Below, in pieces: positions 48,833 through 57,009 of a DNA stretch of 64,000 nucleotides; within the stretch, counting starts at the first letter, position 1; every line of letters starts with the position of its first letter. The position numbers and the translations under genes are program-made. The notes below the pieces were generated by a model. That model worked only from the letters and a program-made list of their open reading frames with translations. It made no database searches and was not told where the DNA came from. Source of the DNA: a virus; IMG/VR virus record IMGVR_UViG_3300023179_000009, positions 248,001 to 312,000 of that record. The stretch is one strand, 5' to 3'.

Positions 48833-49123
48833 ATGTTTGAACGTGAAATTGCTTTTACGGGAGAATATGCGGCAATTCCAAAAAATATGCAAGAAAGTAT
48901 GCTTGGATATGTGTTTGAAAACAAGCCTGTAGGTTCGTTTTTAGAAGCCGTCATCTGCAATGATCTAAAGGGTGCTTTTGGAAGAGCCGACAGCACAAAC
49001 TTGCCACTTTTACATCTTTATGTATTGTGGTTTTACAACGTGTGTCCTGCTCATTTAGTGGGACTTGATAATTATGTTTGTCACACTAAAAACAAATCAG
49101 AGTCCGTAACAAAAATCGGTTAG
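48833..49123 (+). CDS. Conserved phage-type small protein
   Basis: 96 residues. IPKNMQESMLGYVFENKPVG, then SFLEAVICNDLKGAFGRAD, matches a pattern I know from many uncharacterised phage proteins (a P-G-SFL-A-x-NDL-x-A-x-x-AD motif). Function unknown. AGGATT lies upstream of the ATG. Confidence 0.65.
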   Translation: MFEREIAFTGEYAAIPKNMQESMLGYVFENKPVGSFLEAVICNDLKGAFGRADSTNLPLLHLYVLWFYNVCPAHLVGLDNYVCHTKNKSESVTKIG

Positions 49124-49144
49124 TTTTCGGAGCAAAAATTTATT

Positions 49145-49258
49145 TTGTATGATTTTAACGAAGACTATAGTTGGGAAGATAGTCTAAGATACTTTTTTAT
49201 TTGGTATCAGAATCTTTTAAAATCTGAAGCCGATACGAAAAACGATGGTTGGAGGTAA
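49145..49258 (+). CDS. Possible small acidic protein (TTG start)
   Basis: 37 codons from TTG with CGGAG about 12 nt upstream; YDFNEDYSWEDSLRYFFIWY is aromatic and acidic. Fills an otherwise empty gap. Weak ribosome spacing keeps confidence low. Confidence 0.35.
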   Translation: MYDFNEDYSWEDSLRYFFIWYQNLLKSEADTKNDGWR

Positions 49259-49278
49259 AAAACGAAATAATGTATACT
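49249..49278 (+). promoter_or_regulatory. Possible promoter of the deaminase-like gene
   Basis: TTGGAG, 18 bp, then TATACT at 49273-49278; about 42 nt before the ATG at 49320. Confidence 0.35.
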
Positions 49279-49319
49279 ACCTAGAGCCGCAAAGGATGGC
49301 ACTCAAGGGATTGTACTTT

Positions 49320-49724
49320 ATGAATCTTGATAAGATTATAGAAATAAGTTTTGCGTTATCTGGCAAGAGAAATACAACACAAAGATGTCGGCATTTTTCT
49401 TTTATATGTGACCGAAATAGAATACTTTCTATAGGAATGAACAGCCCGAAAACGCATCCTTTTAATTTAAAATATAATTATATCAACAAACAAAAACACA
49501 ATATAAGAAATATAGTAGGCACACACTCTGAGTTAAGTGCTGTTTTGAAGATCGGGGCAGAGGATTGTCGTGGACTTACTATAATCAACACGAGAATCAA
49601 CAGAAAAAACGAAATAGATTTTAGCCGTCCGTGTAATGGTTGCATGGACATGATAAACAAAATCGGATTTAAGCGATTAGTTTACACAACTAAAGATCAA
49701 GAGTTTGAATTCGTTGATCTTTGA
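49320..49724 (+). CDS. Cytidine/deoxycytidylate deaminase-like protein
   Basis: 134 residues from ATG 49320 (AAGGGATTG upstream); earlier in-frame ATGs at 49245 and 49296 are possible. THSELSAVLKIG is a His-x-Glu zinc and proton-shuttle motif, and FSRPCNGCMDMINKIG is the Pro-Cys-x2-Cys partner. Such enzymes deaminate cytosine nucleotides or bases. The HSE form instead of HAE is a variation. The substrate is not evident. Confidence 0.72.
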   Translation: MNLDKIIEISFALSGKRNTTQRCRHFSFICDRNRILSIGMNSPKTHPFNLKYNYINKQKHNIRNIVGTHSELSAVLKIGAEDCRGLTIINTRINRKNEIDFSRPCNGCMDMINKIGFKRLVYTTKDQEFEFVDL

Positions 49725-49833
49725 TCAAACTAATTAAGAATGGAGTCTTGTTTGAAAAACCTACTTTGTTTGTTGATTTTTTACTTACAGGGTGGCCCAC
49801 ACCTTTACTTTCAGAAAAAGGATTCGAACTATA

Positions 49834-50262
49834 ATGAATGAGTCAATTCAGAGATTGGTGGATTACGCAGTTGAAAAAAATCTGAGCAATAAAAGAATTA
49901 GAGAGCGATGCCATAATGCTCTTAATTCTGTGCGTTCTTTTTGCAAAGAAATTGAGCAACTTCGTTTTAGAGCAAAAGGTTTTGAGGGATCAGCCGAGGT
50001 ATCTATTTCCGAACTGATTTCATACTCTGATTCAGGAGACCCTGTTTCTTTTGTTGAATTTGATAGTGGAGACTTTAATCCAGAGATTGGGAGTTTCCGG
50101 TTTGTTTCGGTTGTTGATCAAAATGATGTCAAAATTAGAGTTGATATTTATGATATCGAAGACCGAAGGTTTGTTCCGGAAAACAAATATATTAGCGTAT
50201 CCGATGCTGTTTCTATGGTCATGGATTGGGCTTTAGCAAACAATGTGATTTTGCCGCAATGA
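49834..50262 (+). CDS. Uncharacterised acidic protein
   Basis: 142 residues from ATG 49834 (AAAAGGATT upstream). A helical N-terminus (NKRIRERCHNALNSVRSFCK) is followed by a beta-rich half with FVEFDSGDFNPEIGSFRFV. Coupled by ATGA to the next gene. The 100-bp gap before it shows no confident gene. Confidence 0.55.
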   Translation: MNESIQRLVDYAVEKNLSNKRIRERCHNALNSVRSFCKEIEQLRFRAKGFEGSAEVSISELISYSDSGDPVSFVEFDSGDFNPEIGSFRFVSVVDQNDVKIRVDIYDIEDRRFVPENKYISVSDAVSMVMDWALANNVILPQ

Positions 50263-50495
50263 AAAACAAAGTAAGAACCCCACAGCAATTGATGGTGTTA
50301 ATGAGGCAATATTGTGAAAAAAATGATATTGTTTCGTTTGTCGATCAATTGAGTTTTGAAGAAATTACTTTGTGTACAATGTGTTCTGAGTTATTGATGA
50401 GCGACCCTCAATTGAGCCTATTAGAAAGAACCGAGCGAGAAAGTCAGTTTGAGTTTTTTAATAACTTGCGGAAAAGCAGGATAGAGGTAAACTAG
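50259..50495 (+). CDS. Uncharacterised small helical protein
   Basis: 78 residues from ATG 50259, overlapping the previous stop by 4 bp. LMVLMRQYCEKNDIVSFVDQ and acidic helices. No family recognised. Confidence 0.5.
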   Translation: MKNKVRTPQQLMVLMRQYCEKNDIVSFVDQLSFEEITLCTMCSELLMSDPQLSLLERTERESQFEFFNNLRKSRIEVN

Positions 50496-50498
50496 ATT

Positions 50499-50511
50499 TG
50501 ATACCAACTAG
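50499..50511 (+). promoter_or_regulatory. TGATACCAACTAG element, copy 13
   Basis: Exact consensus 3 nt after a stop; 28 nt before ATG 50540. Confidence 0.7.
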
Positions 50512-50539
50512 AACCATGACCCCTGAGAAAGACAAAAAC

Positions 50540-50893
50540 ATGAAACTCAACAATAAAGACGAAATTATCGTTGTTGCAAGCGATGATGAAACTTTTGAAA
50601 AGTATGGTGATGAAATAGACTTCACTGTTGAGGTTGAATGGGACGAATCAACAATAAGTTGGACAAGTGATATTTGGAATGTTTATGCTGGGCCGACCGC
50701 ACTTTTAGAAGAATTTGTTGGTGCTAAACTTAAGCAAGCCAAGTTAGATGGCAAACTTATGCCTATAACGGATGATCTTGAAAAGTTTGCAATCAAGAAA
50801 TTAAAAGAAGGATGGCATAAGGCTCCAAATAGATTAAATGGCTATAGTGGAGAGATTTTAGATATTCGGGCAGAAAGCGATGCCAGCTTCTAA
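50540..50893 (+). CDS. Uncharacterised acidic protein
   Basis: 117 residues from ATG 50540 (GAGAAAG 8 nt upstream; ATG 50516 is possible). VEVEWDESTISWTSDIWNVY suggests a beta sheet. No family recognised. Confidence 0.5.
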   Translation: MKLNNKDEIIVVASDDETFEKYGDEIDFTVEVEWDESTISWTSDIWNVYAGPTALLEEFVGAKLKQAKLDGKLMPITDDLEKFAIKKLKEGWHKAPNRLNGYSGEILDIRAESDASF

Positions 50894-50941
50894 AAGATGG
50901 TATAGATGTTGAAGATTGATCAAAATATTGAAACGGTTGAT

Positions 50942-50954
50942 TGATACTAGCTAG
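50942..50954 (+). promoter_or_regulatory. TGATACCAACTAG element, copy 14 (TGATACTAGCTAG)
   Basis: Two mismatches; 48 nt after a stop and 64 nt before the GTG at 51019. Confidence 0.5.
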
Positions 50955-51018
50955 CGTTGAAAACAAACTTGACAACAACAAATTGTTGTCTAAAATAAAT
51001 AGAAAGGATTCAATTCTC

Positions 51019-51222
51019 GTGTCGGAACCATCGGCAGATAACACCATTAATCTTATTTATTCTATTATGCAAGAACTTCATGAAAGAAATCGTGATGTTG
51101 AAATGACTCTATATGGGAACGGATCTGGCAGATTTAAAGTAGGTCTGCGTGAAAAAAACTTTAGCAGTCTCAAAAATGGATTGATTAAAATTCAAGAGAT
51201 GCTAAATTTTGAAAATAAGTAA
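51019..51222 (+). CDS. Uncharacterised small protein (GTG start)
   Basis: 67 residues from GTG 51019, chosen for ATAGAAAGGATT upstream, a leader shared with 35941. NLIYSIMQELHERNRDVEMT and a basic C-terminus. No family recognised. Confidence 0.45.
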   Translation: MSEPSADNTINLIYSIMQELHERNRDVEMTLYGNGSGRFKVGLREKNFSSLKNGLIKIQEMLNFENK

Positions 51223-51226
51223 TTCT

Positions 51227-51239
51227 TGATACTTACTAG
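51227..51239 (+). promoter_or_regulatory. TGATACCAACTAG element, copy 15 (TGATACTTACTAG)
   Basis: Two mismatches, 4 nt after a stop and at the left edge of the structured non-coding region. Confidence 0.5.
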
Positions 51240-51490
51240 ACAATAGCCACTAGGAACTAACGATCCCTACGGACAGCCCGAAAATTGTTGCGGGAATAAT
51301 GTGGCGATGCAACCGAAAGCCGTGACGTTGCTTTTTGCGTGAGTCTAGCAGACTGGATTGGGGTATACTATTCAACAGGCCGATGTGTGCTTGGGTAAAA
51401 CCGGCATTGGTGTTTGATGCGTCATGCTTCAAACTAGAATACCAACTACTAAGGTGCAATTCCTTGGTCACGCTTTTTTGGTTTGTGTTT
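51240..51490 (+). ncRNA. Candidate structured non-coding RNA
   Basis: 250 bp with no convincing + strand frame, more GC-rich than its neighbours and full of short hairpins: CCCG(10 nt)CGGG near 51278, GCAAC with GTTGC near 51312, AGTCTAGCAGACT at about 51342, and AAGG(7 nt)CCTT near 51451. It is framed by element copies 15 and 16. It could be a small RNA or a long leader of the 51511 gene. A 98-codon minus-strand frame covers it, but every other gene nearby is on the + strand. Confidence 0.4.
51438..51450 (+). promoter_or_regulatory. TGATACCAACTAG element, copy 16 (GAATACCAACTAC)
   Basis: Three mismatches; 60 nt before ATG 51511, inside the structured non-coding region. Confidence 0.45.
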
Positions 51491-51510
51491 AATTCTATAG
51501 AAAGATTGTT

Positions 51511-51687
51511 ATGAAAACTCAAAAAGCAAGAACTGTTTTGGTTCATATTGAAAATGAAGATCTACAGCGCATCGTTGAAGAACAAAAAGGTGGAATAACA
51601 TTAGAAATAATTGTCACTCATGCCAATATCAAAGTCGATGCCAGAACCGGCGAAGATGAAAAAGTAAAACTGTATCGTTTCAAGTAA
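51511..51687 (+). CDS. Uncharacterised small protein
   Basis: 58 residues: ARTVLVHIENEDLQRIVEEQ then a beta-rich end. TATAGAAAGATT precedes the ATG. Its stop TAA is the start of element copy 17. No family recognised. Confidence 0.55.
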   Translation: MKTQKARTVLVHIENEDLQRIVEEQKGGITLEIIVTHANIKVDARTGEDEKVKLYRFK

Positions 51688-51697
51688 TACCAACTAG
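51685..51697 (+). promoter_or_regulatory. TGATACCAACTAG element, copy 17 (TAATACCAACTAG)
   Basis: Its TAA is the stop of the preceding gene; rIIA begins 36 nt on. Confidence 0.65.
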
Positions 51698-51733
51698 TAA
51701 CCCAGTTCGATTCACTTTTATAGAAAGATTTTT

Positions 51734-53833
51734 ATGAAGATTGCAACCAACAACTCGACCGTTCAAACCAATTCGACCAGCATTGAGAGCCACAATTTTT
51801 CTATCGGTGATGTTAGCACGATCATCGACATTCTGCGTAATCGTCTGTATAGCAACCCTATTCAAACGCTGACGCAAGAGTATCTTTCTAATGCCCGTGA
51901 TAGCCACCGTGAATCGAATCAAAAGCGTCCGATTACGGTCACGCTGCCGACTAAACTTGATAGTGTTCTCAAGATTCGTGACTATGGTGTTGGTCTTGAC
52001 AAGCAGCGTGTTCGTGATGTGTTTGTGAATTATGGCATTAGCACTAAGCGTAGCGATAATACGCAGACTGGTGGCTTTGGTCTTGGTGCCAAGAGTGCAT
52101 GGGCATATACGGACTCTTTCTGTGTGGTTAGTTATTACGATGGTGTTCGATACACTTATGTTGCCCACACTGGCAAGAACAAGAACGGTACGTTTGAATT
52201 GATTGATGAGTGCAGCACCAGTGAGCCTAATGGTGTCGAGGTTCAGATTCCTGTTAAGGAGTCTGATATCTTCAAGTTCATTAATGCTGTTTACCGAACT
52301 ACTTTCTTTTGGGATACGAAGCCTGAGTTGCAGGGCATCACTAAACTGGAAGTTCCCAAGGTGTATAGCCACAATGAGTACGATTTTCAGAAGAACAAGA
52401 CTACGATTGTCAAGGAATCTGATTTTACTCGGTTGTTGTTTAACACTGGTTACAACACGAATAAGATCTTCGCCCTTATTGACGGCATTCCCTACGATTT
52501 GTCGAAGGTTGTTGGTTCTATTCCTGCCGCTCGTCGTATCACCAATATGATGAAGGGTAACTATATCACTTTTATTTCTGTAAATAATGGCGATATCAGT
52601 GTGGCTGCTTCTCGTGAAGAAATCAGTAGCGACGAAAGTAACGTCAAGGCTGTCACCGCATTCTGTGATCGTGTCGTTGCTGATATTGTCGAGATTGTTC
52701 TTGATGAGTTTAACCGTTCGTTTGATTCACTCCAGGATTATGTTGATACTTATGAAAGTGTTGCTGAGGTAGTTAATTATCATCAGTTGTCGCTCACCGA
52801 TGAGCAGAAGAAGATGGTGTTTCGTTATACGGAGAATGGGGTCGAGTTCACGTTTGATCTGACTAATAACTACACCTGTGCTAAGTTTGAAAAGATTCGG
52901 CGTTATCGTTTGAGGAAGAAGCGAGTTCGTCATCACCTTGAAGTTGATGAGAACTCTCATATCAGTTCTGATTCCAAGTCTATTGTTGTAATCAACGATC
53001 AGGTGTTTGCCAACTCTGTCAAGTCGCAGAAAATTCGTGCGCTGCTTGGTCAAAATTACGATACGGTTTATGAGGTTGATTGCAAGGAGGGTTATCAATC
53101 AAAGATTCAAGCAATTTGCAAGGCTCAGTTGATGAGTGAATTGCAGTATGCTAAGAAGACCTATAATCGTACCACTGGTCGTGTTAAGGAAGATGATGAA
53201 GTTCAGATTCGTTGTCTGGCCCCTAGTTACGATTGTGTTGAGAGCGAGGGTATTGAAACCCATAAGGTTGAAGATCTTACCGATGATGGTAACAACTATG
53301 TGTTGATTCCATTTACTCGCAACGAAGAAAAGTTTAATAGCAACAACGCTGATTTTTTTCGGATGGTGCAGTTTCTTCGTGGCCGTGGTTGGAAGGTTGT
53401 TAAGTGTGGTAAGCGTGATTACGATTTGCTTAGTGAACTTGATAACTTTCATGAATATGATGAGGTTGTGGAAAACATCCCTGAATATTTTCCTATCAGC
53501 GATGCTGTGATTCGGACTAAGATTCTTTCTACGGTGAACACTTACCTTTATAACTTGAAGCGGTTCCGTGAACAGATTGTTTGCCCTATGTTTGCTGAAT
53601 TGTTTGGGTTGTATCCTGATCGACTTGATAGAAGTCCCCTGGATATTCATGAAGAGATTCTTGATACTTACTACCCAAGTCACAAGAAGTTTCGTAAGGA
53701 TTTTGCTCAACTTCAAAAGTTGGAGAGCAAAATCTATACCGACTACCCACTGTTGTCTTCTTGTCATAGCGAACGCATGATTGCAGAATACGTTGTTTAT
53801 ATCAATGCCAAGTATGAGTCCAGAAAGAAGTAA
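51734..53833 (+). CDS. rIIA: rIIA-like GHKL ATPase protector
   Basis: 699 residues. The N-terminal GHKL pocket has an N box LTQEYLSNARDSHRE, G1 IRDYGVGLDK and G2 TGGFGLGAKSAWAY, as in T4 rIIA. The long C-terminal part has no recognised fold. T4 rIIA is membrane-associated and prevents lysis exclusion by lambda RexAB. The rIIB-like gene follows after 4 bp, as in T4, which supports the call. Codon choice is richer in G and C than in neighbouring genes, perhaps for high expression or from a different origin. TATAGAAAGATT lies upstream. Confidence 0.85.
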   Translation: MKIATNNSTVQTNSTSIESHNFSIGDVSTIIDILRNRLYSNPIQTLTQEYLSNARDSHRESNQKRPITVTLPTKLDSVLKIRDYGVGLDKQRVRDVFVNYGISTKRSDNTQTGGFGLGAKSAWAYTDSFCVVSYYDGVRYTYVAHTGKNKNGTFELIDECSTSEPNGVEVQIPVKESDIFKFINAVYRTTFFWDTKPELQGITKLEVPKVYSHNEYDFQKNKTTIVKESDFTRLLFNTGYNTNKIFALIDGIPYDLSKVVGSIPAARRITNMMKGNYITFISVNNGDISVAASREEISSDESNVKAVTAFCDRVVADIVEIVLDEFNRSFDSLQDYVDTYESVAEVVNYHQLSLTDEQKKMVFRYTENGVEFTFDLTNNYTCAKFEKIRRYRLRKKRVRHHLEVDENSHISSDSKSIVVINDQVFANSVKSQKIRALLGQNYDTVYEVDCKEGYQSKIQAICKAQLMSELQYAKKTYNRTTGRVKEDDEVQIRCLAPSYDCVESEGIETHKVEDLTDDGNNYVLIPFTRNEEKFNSNNADFFRMVQFLRGRGWKVVKCGKRDYDLLSELDNFHEYDEVVENIPEYFPISDAVIRTKILSTVNTYLYNLKRFREQIVCPMFAELFGLYPDRLDRSPLDIHEEILDTYYPSHKKFRKDFAQLQKLESKIYTDYPLLSSCHSERMIAEYVVYINAKYESRKK

Positions 53834-53837
53834 TTCA

Positions 53838-55157
53838 ATGAAGTACTATCTGTTGAATAGCAGCATTGTTGTGTTTGTTGACAATAATGTTCACACCATT
53901 AGCAACAACGATTACCGATTCGAACAAGTCAAGGCTGCTATTGCTTGTAACAATCTTGATTTTGTTCGTTCGTTGATTGACCCTAACTATAGTCTTAACA
54001 AAGAAGGTTTTGTAATTCGTAATGGTGTTGTCTTTTATCAAGACAATCCTATCCCCACCGTGTTGGGAAATCGGTTCATGAGCATGAGCCAGGATAGTTT
54101 TGAATTTCGTAGTATCTTCAACTTTTGGTTCAATATGAAGACCAGGGTTGATGATGATACGGCTTCAAACATTATCAATGAACTTGTCCACAGGAATGCC
54201 TATGCTGTTACTGAGGATGGTTTCTATCTTCTTTACAACAATAAGGAGATTGATCAAACCAATAATGTTCTCAACAAGCGTAATCAAAATGAAGTGTTTC
54301 ACTTCTATAATTATGCTACCTGTCCTGCTAAGTATTTTGCTATGTTTGAAGAACAGCGTAGTTTTAGCAGTGTGATTCAAGAAGTGTTTGGTTTCTGCAC
54401 TAAGAAGTTGCGAAACCTTGCTGTTCAAAAAGTGTTTAACACCAAGGATAACTTCTTTAATTATAAGTGGCTTTTCTATGGCGAGGCATTCAAAGATATT
54501 CTCGCCACAGATAATATTCTTTATGCTATTGAACACGAACTTCTCAATACTGATTTGGGAGACATCGACAACTATCAGGATTTGAAGGTGTTTCTCAAAG
54601 ATTATTGTGTAGAAAAGAATGGATCCTATAGTCAAAAGAAGATGCTTAACTTCTTGGAAAGTGTCACCGACAAACACCAACTTGTTGAAATTGGTACTTT
54701 CTACACGGCTGTTAAGCACCAGTTTAGCATAGATATTCAGGGTTTAAATTTTGTCAATAACTGCGATACGATTCACGCTTATATGAAACGTGAGTATGGT
54801 CGCATCCAAAATCCAATTTTTATGCTTAACAATGATCCTGAGATTGAGGCTTTGGATGAAGTTGAATTTGCTAATTTTCGTGTTATGGTTCCTAAGACCA
54901 ATCATGACTTGATCGCATGGGGCGGAATTATGCACCATTGCGTTGGCGGTTTTACTTATGCGAAAGATGTTAAAAACAAAGTTTGTCAGATTCTTTCGAT
55001 AAACGACAAGACCACTAACGAAATGCTTTATACTCTTGATATTCGTAGAAAATCTTTATCTCAATGTCTTGGCAAATACAATAAAGCACCTTCGGCTGAA
55101 GATCGCAATACTATCGTTGAATTCCTGCGTAACAAGAATCTTATTTATAAGGAGTAA
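53838..55157 (+). CDS. rIIB: rIIB-like protein fused to a PcfJ-like domain
   Basis: 439 residues from ATG 53838. The first 150 residues resemble T4 rIIB (FVIRNGVVFYQDNPI, SFEFRSIFNFWFNM, and the characteristic YAVTEDGFYLLYN). The last 100 (AWGGIMHHCVGGFTYAKDV, then KSLSQCLGKYNKAPS) match PcfJ-like proteins of plasmid and phage origin, with a His-His-Cys core. This fusion replaces the usual rIIB C-terminus. The function of PcfJ-like domains is unknown. It follows rIIA by 4 bp and ends at element copy 18. Confidence 0.78.
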   Translation: MKYYLLNSSIVVFVDNNVHTISNNDYRFEQVKAAIACNNLDFVRSLIDPNYSLNKEGFVIRNGVVFYQDNPIPTVLGNRFMSMSQDSFEFRSIFNFWFNMKTRVDDDTASNIINELVHRNAYAVTEDGFYLLYNNKEIDQTNNVLNKRNQNEVFHFYNYATCPAKYFAMFEEQRSFSSVIQEVFGFCTKKLRNLAVQKVFNTKDNFFNYKWLFYGEAFKDILATDNILYAIEHELLNTDLGDIDNYQDLKVFLKDYCVEKNGSYSQKKMLNFLESVTDKHQLVEIGTFYTAVKHQFSIDIQGLNFVNNCDTIHAYMKREYGRIQNPIFMLNNDPEIEALDEVEFANFRVMVPKTNHDLIAWGGIMHHCVGGFTYAKDVKNKVCQILSINDKTTNEMLYTLDIRRKSLSQCLGKYNKAPSAEDRNTIVEFLRNKNLIYKE

Positions 55158-55167
55158 TACCAACTAT
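55155..55167 (+). promoter_or_regulatory. TGATACCAACTAG element, copy 18 (TAATACCAACTAT)
   Basis: Its TAA is the rIIB stop; the ATG of the next tiny frame overlaps its end. Confidence 0.6.
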
Positions 55168-55273
55168 GCCAACTACAACGCCAACTAAAGCACCCACAAA
55201 AACCCCAGCCAGACCCAAACCGGCTCCGTTCAATCCTCCTAAACCAGAACAGTTACCCGAACCTAAAAACTAA
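55166..55273 (+). CDS. Possible Pro/Thr-rich small peptide
   Basis: 35 codons, nearly all Pro, Thr, Lys and Ala (MPTTTPTKAPTKTPARPKP). GGAG is 11 nt upstream. Low complexity; it may be a linker-like peptide or just spacer. Confidence 0.35.
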   Translation: MPTTTPTKAPTKTPARPKPAPFNPPKPEQLPEPKN

Positions 55274-55274
55274 A

Positions 55275-56315
55275 ATGTACGAAAACAGCCTGTATGTAAA
55301 CCCTGCGATTCGTAATTTCTGGCGTAATCTCAAAAAGAATGATTCGCCGTTCCATGTTTTCAAGCACAATCGCAACATGGTGTTTTTTGGTGATAGTCTC
55401 AGCAAGGCTTCATTCGAATATATTACCGAGCGTTTGCAAAAGTTAAATGTTGAATATGATCTTGCCGGTATAGGCCAAGCATTTATTGAACTAAGCGAAC
55501 ACGAACAGGGACATACCGAAACTCTTAAAAATCTTGCCATCAAGGCTGTGAGTGAGGCTCTTGATATTCCTGAAGATTTATTAGAGGCCAATCTCAATGA
55601 GAATAGCGATGTGGAACTCAACAATTCCACAAAGCAAAAGAATTACGATTACAATGTTTTGTCGCAAGAACTCAAAGATCAAATCAACAAGCGTATTTTG
55701 TTGAACTGTATCATTCAGGGTTCAAGCATTCATTCGTTTTACACTTTGCATCATGTTGTAAAGAGTGAAATTGATGCAATCAATCCCGAGTTGATCCCGT
55801 TGTATGATAAGTTTGCTGCCGGTTCAGCAAGAACCTACTACAGTGTTGATTACAGTTCTTTGATTGACAATGAGCAGATCGCTCAATTTGCTGCTTTAGG
55901 TAGTGTGAAGGTTGAATATGATGAGAACAAGCCTAAAGTTGTTGCTAATGCAAAGAGTTTTCCGGTATTGTGTCAAGAACTTGTAAAGGGTGCATTTGAA
56001 ACAATTTGTTTGCACGGCTTGCAAAACATTAGCAAGGAAGATCTTGATAAGATCTACTACTTTGCTGATGCTCGAAAGGATGAACCTCGTTACATTCAGA
56101 TAGGTAGCAAGGTTTGGCGTAACATTCTTGAACTCAACAAGATGATTCGCCAAGATAATAATGTTACCATCCCCGAATTGATTATGAGTATTAGCCGGAT
56201 GGATTGCCAAACTATCGACTTGTTTTTCGAAAAGTTGAATGATAATGATTTTGAAGATGCTTGTGAAATGTATTTAGAAATTTCCGATAATGGAGACGAC
56301 TATGACTCTCAATGA
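55275..56315 (+). CDS. Uncharacterised 346-residue protein downstream of rIIB
   Basis: No fold is recognised. The N-terminus has LYVNPAIRNFWRNLKKNDSP; the middle is acidic and helical (LSEHEQGHTETLKNLAIKA), with HSFYTLHHVVKSEI. It is GC-richer in codon use, like rIIA and rIIB, so it may belong to the same transcript. It overlaps the next gene by 14 bp. Confidence 0.6.
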   Translation: MYENSLYVNPAIRNFWRNLKKNDSPFHVFKHNRNMVFFGDSLSKASFEYITERLQKLNVEYDLAGIGQAFIELSEHEQGHTETLKNLAIKAVSEALDIPEDLLEANLNENSDVELNNSTKQKNYDYNVLSQELKDQINKRILLNCIIQGSSIHSFYTLHHVVKSEIDAINPELIPLYDKFAAGSARTYYSVDYSSLIDNEQIAQFAALGSVKVEYDENKPKVVANAKSFPVLCQELVKGAFETICLHGLQNISKEDLDKIYYFADARKDEPRYIQIGSKVWRNILELNKMIRQDNNVTIPELIMSISRMDCQTIDLFFEKLNDNDFEDACEMYLEISDNGDDYDSQ

Positions 56316-56538
56316 TACCGTTCATGTAGAATGTCGGACTTGTGGCAAAGTTTGTTCTATACAGTGTAACAAAGAGGATTTGTCTAAATGGAGAAATGGT
56401 GAAGGTTATATTCAAGACTTATTGCACTACCTTTCTGCTGCTCAACGAGAACTTTTAATTAGTGGCACATGCGGTGAGTGTTTCGATGAGATGTTTTCTT
56501 TAGATGAAGACGAAGAAGAGAGCGACGATACCAACTAA
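56302..56538 (+). CDS. Small acidic zinc-finger-like protein
   Basis: 78 residues from ATG 56302 (GGAGACGACT upstream). CRTCGKVCSIQC and CGECF could bind zinc; the C-terminus is very acidic (DEDEEESDD). Its stop lies in element copy 19. Confidence 0.55.
   Translation: MTLNDTVHVECRTCGKVCSIQCNKEDLSKWRNGEGYIQDLLHYLSAAQRELLISGTCGECFDEMFSLDEDEEESDDTN
56526..56538 (+). promoter_or_regulatory. TGATACCAACTAG element, copy 19 (CGATACCAACTAA)
   Basis: Its final TAA is the stop of the preceding gene; next ATG 18 nt on. Confidence 0.6.
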
Positions 56539-56556
56539 GAAATCGGAGGTAAACAA

Positions 56557-56736
56557 ATGCAAGATTTAATTGATCGCTTTCAAACTCAACAAGGCTGGGA
56601 CAATAATACTATTCTAGATCTGCTCAAAAGTTTTATTGCCACCAGACAATCATACTGGCCCGATGATAACCCAATGATTCGTGATCTTGAGGGGATGTTT
56701 CAAAATGTTGCCGACGTTGAAAATGGAATTATCTAG
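56557..56736 (+). CDS. Uncharacterised small acidic protein
   Basis: 59 residues with CGGAGG upstream. FQTQQGWDNNTILDLLKSFI and an acidic end. A pattern common in small phage proteins of unknown function. Confidence 0.55.
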   Translation: MQDLIDRFQTQQGWDNNTILDLLKSFIATRQSYWPDDNPMIRDLEGMFQNVADVENGII

Positions 56737-56762
56737 AATCAACATCATTAGGAATCAAACAA

Positions 56763-56969
56763 ATGAAAACCGTTTACACTAAAGATGCCCCCAAATCAAG
56801 ACAACGTAAAAACCCCCCTAGTGGTGTGTGCTTTAGTTTTCCTTGGGAAAGCATTTGCCATATTGTTCAAGACTTTCGTGTGAAACATAATTTCACCAAC
56901 GAAAAGGAAGGTGTTATTGAGGTTTTTGTGGATGACCAAGGCGTGACTTTTTACACCGAACGTGTTTGA
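56763..56969 (+). CDS. Uncharacterised small basic protein
   Basis: 68 residues. Basic N-terminus (APKSRQRKNPPSGVCFSFPW) then an alpha-beta end. No clear ribosome site. The stop TGA is part of element copy 20. Confidence 0.5.
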   Translation: MKTVYTKDAPKSRQRKNPPSGVCFSFPWESICHIVQDFRVKHNFTNEKEGVIEVFVDDQGVTFYTERV

Positions 56970-56979
56970 TACCAACTAG
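56967..56979 (+). promoter_or_regulatory. TGATACCAACTAG element, copy 20
   Basis: Exact consensus; TGA is the stop of the preceding gene; next ATG 30 nt on. Confidence 0.7.
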
Positions 56980-57009
56980 AATCCTGCACCTTGCCCCTAA
57001 AATAAAAAA

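Noticed and set aside
49753-49842. Small TTG-start frame of about 29 codons before 49834
   Set aside because: Short, low complexity and it overlaps the clearer start at 49834; not enough support.
51250-51546. 98-codon minus-strand frame across the structured gap
   Set aside because: No recognisable protein, no ribosome site, and every other gene in the neighbourhood is on the + strand.
51680-53767. Long minus-strand frames (51680-52372, 52727-53098, 53099-53767)
   Set aside because: They lie opposite the rIIA-like gene, which has real GHKL motifs; they are mirror frames caused by its codon pattern.
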